From DATGMB01 sp035293845 (lineage in GTDB: Bacteria; Acidobacteriota; Terriglobia; Bryobacterales; Bryobacteraceae): a stretch of 15,878 bases of DNA. This document shows, piece after piece, positions 6,826 to 12,963 of the stretch. The notes beneath the pieces were generated by a model. That model saw only the letters and a list, made by a program, of their open reading frames with translations. It made no database searches and was not told the DNA's origin. The stretch covers positions 1 to 15,878 of the forward strand of contig DATGMB010000133.1 of NCBI GenBank assembly GCA_035293845.1, in the 5' to 3' direction. The translations under genes and the position numbers were made by a program. Position 1 is the first letter of the stretch; each line of letters opens with the position of its first letter.

Positions 6826-6837
6826 GGAGGGGGAATG
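6826..6837 (+). promoter_or_regulatory. Shine-Dalgarno GGAGG and ATG of the TonB receptor gene
   Basis: GGAGG at 6826-6830 lies four to five bases before the ATG at 6835. This is a strong, conventional ribosome-binding site, in contrast with the promoter-at-the-start-codon arrangement of several other genes here. Confidence 0.65.
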
Positions 6838-9800
6838 CTACTCAAAAGAAATTCTCTACGGGTGTTCTTTCCTTGTCTGGGGATGCTGGCAGTTGCGTTT
6901 GCGGGGATCGCGCTGCGTCCCGCCGCGGCCCAGGTGCTGTACGGCTCGGTGATCGGCACGGTCACGGATCAGAGCGATGCCGTGGTTCCGAACGCCACGC
7001 TCACCCTCACGAATAAGGAAACCGGAGCCACCAGAAATGGCGTGAGCGACGACGGAGGGCGCTACTCGTTCGTCAACGTGCTGCCCGGCCGCTATGACCT
7101 CAAAGTGACCGCGAAGGGCTTCCGCACCTTCTCTCAGGCGGATCTCGAAGTCTTCGCCAACACCGTGGCGCGCTCGGATTTCAAGCTCGAAGTCGGTCAG
7201 GTGACCGAGACCGTTTCGGTCCAAGCCACCGCGGACGCGCTGCAAACCGAAAAGGCCGATACCCACACGGAGATCGTCAGCAAGCAGATCGAAAGCCTGC
7301 CGCTGAGCAATTACCGGAACTACCAGGAACTGATCAACCTGGTGCCCGGCGCGACCCCGGCGGCGTTCCAGAACTCCATCACGGATACGCCCGGCCGCGC
7401 CCTGCAGACCCACATCAACGGCGGCAACGCGCAGACCAACATCACCCGCATCGATGGCGCCACCAGCGTCAATGTCTGGCTGCCGCACCACGTCGGCTAC
7501 GTCGAGCCCGAGGAGGCTATCGAGACCGTCAACGTCACCACCAGCGCGGCCGATGCCGAGCAGGGAATGGCCGGATCATCGGCGATCATTGTGACCACCA
7601 AGTCGGGGACCAACGAAATCCACGGCAGCGCCTATGAATTCCACGACGACCAGCACCTCAAGGCGCGCAACTTCTTCCAGGCGCCCGGCACGCCCAACCC
7701 GCTCAGCATCTACAACAATTTCGGAGCGACCATCGGCGGCCCCATTCGCAAGAACCGGCTGTTCTATTTCGTCAGCTACGATGGCACCCGCCAGCGCCAG
7801 GGATCGCCCGGCTTCTACACCGTGCCCACCGCCGATCAGCGCGCCGGCGACTTCAGCAAGTATTCGACGCTGATCTACGATCCCAACACCGGCAACCCCG
7901 ACGGCACCGGCCGGACGCCGTTCCCCGGCAATGTGATCCCCGCCAACCGGCTGGACCCGATCGCGCTGAAGCTGCAGTCGTATTACCCGGCGCCCAACGT
8001 GCCCAGCGCGACCACGCTCAACAACTACACCGCTTCCGGCGGGCCGATCCTGAGCCGCAATTACCTGGATGCCAAGATCAATTTCAACCTCAATGAGCGG
8101 GAAGCGATCTGGGGCAAATACGGACGCATGTGGGCCATATCCGGCGGGCAGCCGCTCTTCGGTGTGGCCGGCGGCCCCGGCCTCGGCGGCGCCGATCCCG
8201 GCCAGGGCAACACGCTGATTCAGGTGGGCACCATCGGACACACCCACACGTTCTCTCCGCACGTGATCCTCGACGGCGTCATCGGCTACGAGCGCCAGGG
8301 CCAGCACGTCACGCCCAGCGATTTCGGCACCAACTACGGCCTCCAGTTCGGAATTCCGAATACCAACGGCCCCGATCCGCTGCAGAGCGGCTTCCCCGAT
8401 ATCGGCATTTCCAATTACACCGGCATGGGCGTGCCCAACTGGATGCCCCTGCAGCGCGTTGAGGAAAGCTACACCCATAGCGACAACCTCACCTACATTC
8501 ATGGCGCGCACGAATTCCGCTTCGGCTTCGATCTGGTCCGCCACCACCTCAACCACTGGCAGCCCGAGATCGGCAACGGCCCGCGCGGCTACCTCGGCTT
8601 CGGCGGCAGCCCCACGGCGCTCAACGGCGGTCCCGCGCCCAACCAGTTCAACGCCTACGCCGATTTCCTGCTCGGCCTGAATACTTCCACCGATAAAAGC
8701 GAGCAGTACATCCTTTCGACCGGCCGCGAATGGCAGTTTGGCTGGTACGCGCGCGATCGCTGGCAGGTTAGCCGCAAGCTCACGATCGATCTCGGCCTGC
8801 GCTACGAGTTCTACCCGCTGATGACCCGCGCCGGCTACGGCATCGAGCGCTACAATCCGTTCAACAACACCGTGTATCTCGGCGGCCGCGGCAATACACC
8901 GGAAAATGCCGGCATCACCGTAAGCCACAAGCTGTTCGCCCCGCGCATCGGCCTGGCCTACCGCCTCAACGAAAAGACGGTGATCCGCACCGGCTACGGC
9001 ATCAATTACGATCCCATCCCCTTCTCGCGCCCGCTGCGCGGCTGGTATCCGCTGGTGATCGATGCCGCCTTCACCGCGCCCAACGGCTTCTCTCCAGCGG
9101 GGACGATCGAAAAAGGCGTGCCGCCGGTCATCGGTCCCGACCTCTCGAGCGGCGCCATTCCGCTGCCCGGCAACGTCGCCGAGCGCAGCCCCTGGGGCGG
9201 CCTGATCCACCGCGGCTACGAGCAATCCTGGAACTTCACCGTCGAGCGCCAGTTGCCGAAGAACCTGCTGATGTCGGTCGGCTACGTTGCGTCCCACACC
9301 GTCCACCTGCTGGCCGATTACGACATTAACGCCGGCTATCCCGGCTCCGGCGTCGCCAACCTCCCGTACAATTTGGCCTACGGCCGCACCGTGGCGACCC
9401 AGATGTGGGATGGCTATCTCAGCTCCAACTACAACTCGCTGCAGATCGCGGTCACCCACTCGTTCGCCAACGGCCTGATGGTGAAGTCCGCCTACACCTG
9501 GTCCCACACCATCGACTACACCGATGACGACGGCTGGGCCAGCGTCGGCTGGAACTGGGCCCCGGTCTTCCAGCGCAACCGCGCCACCGCCGGTTTCGAC
9601 CGCCAGCAGAACTTCCAGGTCGGCTTCCTCTATCAGTTGCCGATGGGCAAGGGCAAGATGCTGGCCAACTCCGGCGTCGCCGCGGCTATTCTCGGCGGCT
9701 GGAACGTCAGCGGCCTCATGCAGGCCTATACCGGCACGCCGTTCACGGTCGGCGATTCCGGCTCGCTGCTCAACGCGCCGGACAACACGCAGACATCGAA

Positions 9801-10143
9801 CCAGGTGGCGCCCGTGCAAAAGATCGGCGCGGTCGGCCCCGGCACCTACTACTATTCGCCCACATCGTTCGCCTCGGTGACCACGCCGGCCACCTTCGGC
9901 AGCACCGGCCGCAACATCCTGCGCAACCCCGGAGTCTGGAACACCGACCTGAACATCATGCGGGAGTTCATCACGAAGGAGCGCCTCCGCACGCAGTTCC
10001 GGGCGGAGTTCTTCAACTTCCCGAACACGTCCCACTTCAACGGTCCCGCCAGCACATCGGACACCGGCGGCACCAACTTCCTCAGCATCCGCAGCTCCTT
10101 TGGCGAGCGGCAGATCCGGTTCGGTCTCCGCTTACAATGGTGA
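6835..10143 (+). CDS. Oar-like TonB-dependent outer-membrane receptor with N-terminal carboxypeptidase-regulatory-like domain
   Basis: A 1102-residue outer-membrane protein. Residues 1-33 are a signal peptide ending RPAAAQ. Residues about 35-120 are a CarboxypepD_reg-like Ig-type domain (GSVIGTVTDQSDAVVPNATLTLTN, GGRYSFVNVLPGRYDLKVTAKGF). Residues about 122-260 are a TonB plug (VSVQATADALQTE, IESLPLSNYRNYQELINLVPGA, ETVNVTTSAADAEQGMAGSSAIIVTTKSGTN). From about 262 onward there is a large barrel (GSAYEFHDDQHLKARNFF, NRLFYFVSYDGTRQ, QVSRKLTIDLGLRYEFYPL, APRIGLAYRLNEKTVIRTGYGINYD). The chain ends IRFGLRLQW with the aromatic C-terminal residue expected for barrel assembly. This is the Oar-like group, amplified in Acidobacteriota and usually linked to uptake or binding of large substrates; the ligand is unknown. 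It has its own good promoter and Shine-Dalgarno. The TGA at 10141-10143 is directly followed by the TPR gene start and an intrinsic terminator. Confidence 0.95.
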   Translation: MLLKRNSLRVFFPCLGMLAVAFAGIALRPAAAQVLYGSVIGTVTDQSDAVVPNATLTLTNKETGATRNGVSDDGGRYSFVNVLPGRYDLKVTAKGFRTFSQADLEVFANTVARSDFKLEVGQVTETVSVQATADALQTEKADTHTEIVSKQIESLPLSNYRNYQELINLVPGATPAAFQNSITDTPGRALQTHINGGNAQTNITRIDGATSVNVWLPHHVGYVEPEEAIETVNVTTSAADAEQGMAGSSAIIVTTKSGTNEIHGSAYEFHDDQHLKARNFFQAPGTPNPLSIYNNFGATIGGPIRKNRLFYFVSYDGTRQRQGSPGFYTVPTADQRAGDFSKYSTLIYDPNTGNPDGTGRTPFPGNVIPANRLDPIALKLQSYYPAPNVPSATTLNNYTASGGPILSRNYLDAKINFNLNEREAIWGKYGRMWAISGGQPLFGVAGGPGLGGADPGQGNTLIQVGTIGHTHTFSPHVILDGVIGYERQGQHVTPSDFGTNYGLQFGIPNTNGPDPLQSGFPDIGISNYTGMGVPNWMPLQRVEESYTHSDNLTYIHGAHEFRFGFDLVRHHLNHWQPEIGNGPRGYLGFGGSPTALNGGPAPNQFNAYADFLLGLNTSTDKSEQYILSTGREWQFGWYARDRWQVSRKLTIDLGLRYEFYPLMTRAGYGIERYNPFNNTVYLGGRGNTPENAGITVSHKLFAPRIGLAYRLNEKTVIRTGYGINYDPIPFSRPLRGWYPLVIDAAFTAPNGFSPAGTIEKGVPPVIGPDLSSGAIPLPGNVAERSPWGGLIHRGYEQSWNFTVERQLPKNLLMSVGYVASHTVHLLADYDINAGYPGSGVANLPYNLAYGRTVATQMWDGYLSSNYNSLQIAVTHSFANGLMVKSAYTWSHTIDYTDDDGWASVGWNWAPVFQRNRATAGFDRQQNFQVGFLYQLPMGKGKMLANSGVAAAILGGWNVSGLMQAYTGTPFTVGDSGSLLNAPDNTQTSNQVAPVQKIGAVGPGTYYYSPTSFASVTTPATFGSTGRNILRNPGVWNTDLNIMREFITKERLRTQFRAEFFNFPNTSHFNGPASTSDTGGTNFLSIRSSFGERQIRFGLRLQW

Positions 10144-10147
10144 GGTG
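10133..10147 (+). promoter_or_regulatory. Putative leaderless promoter: TACAAT-N6-GTG, inside the end of the receptor gene
   Basis: TACAAT at 10133-10138 overlaps the last codons of the receptor gene (TTA CAA TGG). GGTGAG (10139-10144) separates it from the GTG at 10145. A -10 here would put +1 on the G of that GTG, the same geometry as at 2023. This supports GTG 10145 as the start. Because the hexamer is also coding sequence, chance occurrence is possible. Confidence 0.45.
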
Positions 10148-11230
10148 GTGAGTCTCAAAAAGGGGCGAGTCGCATGGCGGCTCGCCCTTTTCTGTTTTCC
10201 GGCCCTGCTCCTCGCCCAAACCCCGGACACTCCGGCCTACTGGTACGCCGAAGGCCTGCGCAACCAGCAAATCGCCGAGCAGTCCTTCGCCCGGCTCCAA
10301 TCCGCCAATCCCACTTCGCCGTACGTCGCCGCCCTGGTCGCCGATACCCGAGTGCAGCGCCGGCAGTATCGCAGCGCCTTCTTCTTCTACAACGAAGCCC
10401 TCAAGCAGCTGCCGGGCATGCACGGCATCCACGCCGGCATCGCCGAGGTCTACCGCAAGACCGGCCATGCCGACTGGGCCGCGCAGGAGGACGCCCGCGA
10501 GGCCGCGCTGCCGCAGCCCGATTGCAAGCTCCACGCCGCCGAATGCGAGTTCCTCGCCGGCCACGATGCCGCCGTGGTAAAAGCCGCGGCCACCACGCCC
10601 GAGGCGCTCTATTGGCGCGCCAAGGCCGCCAACGAGCTCGCGCTCCAGGCATTCTTCCGCCTGGGCCAGCTCCCGGAATCCGTCGAGCTTCACAAGCTCC
10701 GCGCCGAGATCGCCCGCGGCCAGGGCCAATATCTTGAAGAAGCGCAGGAATGGCGGGCCGCCCTAGCCATCCGGCCCGCGGACTCCGAGCTCCAGCGCGG
10801 ACTCGCCGTCTCGCTGTTCCTCGCCGCCGATTACCGCGCGGCCCTGGAAGCCGCCCGCGGCCTGCCGCACACCCCCGAGACCGACTTCCTCATGGGCGAT
10901 AGCCTCCTGCGCCTGGAGCGGCCCGAAGAGGCGATCCCGCATCTCAAAGCCGCGCTCGCCCGCGACCCCAAGCTGCTCGCCGCGGATGCCTCTCTCGGCC
11001 TCGCGCTGGCCCGCACCGGCAAGGCGGCCGAAGCCATTCCGCACCTCGTCAAAGCCCTCGCGCTCGATCGCGACGGCAGCCTCCACTTCCAGCTTGCCGG
11101 CGCCTACCGCGCCGCTGGCCAGGCGGAAAAGGCGCAGGCCGCCATGGCAAAATACCAGGAGCTCAGCAAACGCGATTCGGAAGCCAAGGAAGAAGCCGCC
11201 CGTGAAGCGCAGATCGGTCCTCCTCGTTAG
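10145..11230 (+). CDS. Secreted tetratricopeptide-repeat protein
   Basis: A 361-residue protein with GTG start at 10145 (GTG at 10148 is an alternative). The N-terminus VVSLKKGRVAWRLALFCFPALLLAQ is a typical signal peptide: basic KKGR, a hydrophobic core, cleavage near AQ. No other in-frame start keeps the signal peptide complete except a TTG inside the receptor gene, which would add a charged extension. The mature chain is helical with TPR-type repeats, clearest in the second half: EAQEWRAALAIRPADSELQRGLAVSLF, PEEAIPHLKAALARDPKLLAADASLGLAL, and AAEAIPHLVKALALDRDGSLHFQLAGAYRAAGQ. TPR proteins are protein-binding scaffolds; the natural partners here are the receptor and the FG-GAP protein (inference). 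It starts two bases after the receptor stop, and its last 29 bp overlap the next gene. An intrinsic terminator hairpin lies in its first 17 codons. Confidence 0.88.
   Translation: MVSLKKGRVAWRLALFCFPALLLAQTPDTPAYWYAEGLRNQQIAEQSFARLQSANPTSPYVAALVADTRVQRRQYRSAFFFYNEALKQLPGMHGIHAGIAEVYRKTGHADWAAQEDAREAALPQPDCKLHAAECEFLAGHDAAVVKAAATTPEALYWRAKAANELALQAFFRLGQLPESVELHKLRAEIARGQGQYLEEAQEWRAALAIRPADSELQRGLAVSLFLAADYRAALEAARGLPHTPETDFLMGDSLLRLERPEEAIPHLKAALARDPKLLAADASLGLALARTGKAAEAIPHLVKALALDRDGSLHFQLAGAYRAAGQAEKAQAAMAKYQELSKRDSEAKEEAAREAQIGPPR
10158..10191 (+). terminator. Intrinsic terminator hairpin embedded in the TPR gene's signal-peptide codons
   Basis: GGGCGAG (10163-10169) pairs perfectly with CTCGCCC (10181-10187) around an 11-base loop. 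The stem is extended by AAAA (10158-10161) pairing with TTTT (10188-10191) across one bulged G. The 3' side continues CTGTTTT. An A-tract, GC-rich stem and T-tract form the standard Rho-independent pattern. It lies 14 bases after the receptor stop codon, where the receptor terminator belongs, yet inside the coding sequence of the next gene. Confidence 0.7.
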
Positions 11231-12815
11231 CGCCGCCCTCGCCGTCCTCGCCCTGGCCGCCGCGACCGTTCCCGCGCCACCCGCCATTCGCTTTCAGGAA
11301 GTCTCCGGGCCGGCCGGCCTCTCCTTCACGCTCGAAAACTGCCCCACGGCCAGCAAGCACATGATCGAGACCATGCCCGGCGGCATCGCGATTCTCGACT
11401 ACGATGGCGACGGCCGCCCCGACATCTACTTCACCAACGGCGCCGAAATCCCGTCTCTCGAAAAGTCCTCACCGCGATACTGGAACCGCCTTTTCCGCAA
11501 CGAGGGCAACTGGCATTTCCGCGACGTCACCGAGTCCGCCGGCGTCGCGGGCGCCGGCTACTCGATGGGCGCCGCCGCCGCCGATTACGATAACGACGGC
11601 CGCCCCGATCTGTTCGTCGCCGGCGTCAATCGCAACACGCTGTATCACAACCTCGGCAACGGCAAATTCGAGGACGTGACCGAGAAGGCCGGCATCCGCA
11701 GCGGCGAGTGGGCCGTCGCCGCCGGCTGGTTCGATTTCGACCGCGACGGCAAGCTCGACCTCTGGGTGGTCCACTACGCCAAATGGTCCACCGCCTACGA
11801 CCGCTACTGCGGGGACGCCTCGCGCGGCATCCGCATCTACTGCCACCCCAAATATTTCGAAGGCCTGGCGAGCACCCTCTACCGCAACCGCGGCGACGGC
11901 ACGTTCGAAGACGTCTCCGGGCGCGCCGGCATCGCCAAATACGCCGGCCGCGGGATGAGCGTCGCCTTCGCCGACTACGACCGCGACGGCTGGCCGGATG
12001 TCTTTGTCACCAACGACAACATGCCGAACTTCCTCTTCCATAACCTCGGCAACGGCCGCTTCGAAGAGGTGGCGCTCGCCGCCGGGACGGCCCTTCCCGA
12101 CGCCGGCAAGCCCGTGGCCAGCATGGGCACGGAGTTCAAGGATTACGACAACGACGGCCTGCCCGACATCTTCGTCACCGCGCTCGCCGGCGAGACCTTC
12201 CCCGTGTTCCGCAATCTCGGCAAGGGCCTGTTTGCCGATGCGACCTATGGGTCGAAACTGGGCGCCGCCGCCGTCCGGCACAGCGGCTGGGGCCTCGGCC
12301 TCTTCGACTTCAACAACGACGGCTGGAAGGACCTCTTCACCGCTAATTCACACGTCAACGATCGCGTCGAGCTCTTCGAGCCCGCCGTTTACCGCGAAAA
12401 AGATTCCGTGTTCCTCAACGCCGGCGGCACGTTCCGCGATGTCTCCGGCGAAGCCGGCCTCACCCTCGTCCGCGCCCACCGCGGCGCAGCTTTCGCCGAT
12501 TTCGACGGCGACGGCCGCATCGATGCCGTCACTTCCTCGCTCGGCGAGCCCGCCGAGCTTTGGCGCAACGTCAGCCCCGCGGCCGGCCACTGGATCGCCC
12601 TGAAGCTCCCCATCGGCACGCAAGTGAAGATCGGCGTCCAATACGCCGAAATGACCACGGCCGTCGGCTACGCCTCCTCCGCCTCCACCCCGCTCCACTT
12701 CGGAGTGGGAGCCCAAAGCATCATCCCCAAAATCGAAATCCGCTTTCCCGACGGAGCAATCAAGACCCTCACCAACGTCAAAGCGGACCAGGTACTGTCA
12801 CCCACCGGCCATTGA
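11202..12815 (+). CDS. Secreted FG-GAP/VCBS beta-propeller protein with C-terminal ASPIC/UnbV domain (CRTAC1 type)
   Basis: A 537-residue protein starting at GTG 11202, 29 bp inside the end of the TPR gene; AAGGA at 11186-11190 is a possible distant Shine-Dalgarno. The N-terminus VKRRSVLLVSAALAVLALAAATVPA is a signal peptide. Seven calcium-binding-type DxDxDG or DxNxDG loops of FG-GAP repeats begin near residues 66, 128, 178, 258, 314, 369 and 433 (for example DYDGDGRPDIYFTNGA, DYDNDGRPDLFVAG, DFNNDGWKDLFTANS). Seven repeats suit an integrin-alpha-like propeller. Residues about 465-537 are an ASPIC/UnbV domain (GHWIALKL, TTAVGYASSASTPLHFGVGA, KIEIRFPDGAIKTLTNVKADQ). Proteins with this architecture are secreted or surface-bound and probably adhesive or ligand-binding; no reaction is assigned. 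Overlap with the TPR gene implies co-expression. The ASPIC domain seems to lack a short Asn/Gly-rich linker before GTQVKI, and the extreme C-terminus (SPTGH) is unusual. Confidence 0.92.
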   Translation: MKRRSVLLVSAALAVLALAAATVPAPPAIRFQEVSGPAGLSFTLENCPTASKHMIETMPGGIAILDYDGDGRPDIYFTNGAEIPSLEKSSPRYWNRLFRNEGNWHFRDVTESAGVAGAGYSMGAAAADYDNDGRPDLFVAGVNRNTLYHNLGNGKFEDVTEKAGIRSGEWAVAAGWFDFDRDGKLDLWVVHYAKWSTAYDRYCGDASRGIRIYCHPKYFEGLASTLYRNRGDGTFEDVSGRAGIAKYAGRGMSVAFADYDRDGWPDVFVTNDNMPNFLFHNLGNGRFEEVALAAGTALPDAGKPVASMGTEFKDYDNDGLPDIFVTALAGETFPVFRNLGKGLFADATYGSKLGAAAVRHSGWGLGLFDFNNDGWKDLFTANSHVNDRVELFEPAVYREKDSVFLNAGGTFRDVSGEAGLTLVRAHRGAAFADFDGDGRIDAVTSSLGEPAELWRNVSPAAGHWIALKLPIGTQVKIGVQYAEMTTAVGYASSASTPLHFGVGAQSIIPKIEIRFPDGAIKTLTNVKADQVLSPTGH

Positions 12816-12837
12816 CGGAGCCAAACGGGAATCTGAG

Positions 12838-12872
12838 CGATTTCGGACACTACCTCATCGATTTCAGACACT
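12838..12872. repeat. Two 14-bp near-identical repeats with a 21-bp period (possible IS-end remnant or operator)
   Basis: CGATTTCGGACACT (12838-12851) and CGATTTCAGACACT (12859-12872) differ at one base and start 21 bp apart, two helical turns. Read on the minus strand each unit begins AGTGTC-Y-GAAATCG. Multiple short repeats at about this spacing, starting with TGTC, are seen at the ends of IS21-family elements. No transposase gene is nearby, so at most this is a remnant end. A tandem protein-binding site upstream of the permease gene is the alternative. Confidence 0.5.
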
Positions 12873-12949
12873 CGTTCGGGCGATCGCACGCAGTGGCCAA
12901 GCCTGCGAACCGCAATTTCAACACGTTATGGCCGGGCCGCGAATTGCAT

Positions 12950-12963
12950 AAGGTGCCAGAATG
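12950..12963 (+). promoter_or_regulatory. Shine-Dalgarno AAGGTG and ATG of the permease gene
   Basis: AAGGTG (12950-12955) lies five bases before the ATG at 12961. An in-frame TAA at 12949-12951 excludes any longer N-terminus, so the start is fixed to the short form. Confidence 0.55.

Larger units (their letters stand above)
6558..6834. other. Divergent control region between the unknown gene and the TonB receptor gene
   Basis: This 277-bp gap has no gene. It is locally AT-rich against GC-rich surroundings, especially 6645-6770. It contains a left-facing promoter candidate (6647-6675), a repeat cluster (6609-6646), a right-facing promoter (6712-6740) and a purine-rich leader before the receptor start. 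In the leader, AACC-GG-CCTG (6769-6778) could pair with CAGG-GGTT (6793-6800) to form a weak stem; I give that little weight. Confidence 0.6.

Noticed and set aside
7576..10035. An 819-codon open frame on the minus strand opposite the TonB receptor gene
   Set aside because: Mirror frame of a well-supported receptor gene; composition is low-complexity Ala/Val/Gly/Glu with no recognisable fold.
10100..10144. TTG start at 10100 for the TPR gene
   Set aside because: It would overlap the receptor gene and put a 15-residue polar extension before the signal peptide. GTG 10145 fits the signal peptide and the TACAAT spacing.
10986..11201. Upstream extension of the FG-GAP gene into the TPR gene
   Set aside because: The extra residues are Arg/Pro/Ser-rich shadow sequence of the TPR frame; the signal peptide starts at GTG 11202.
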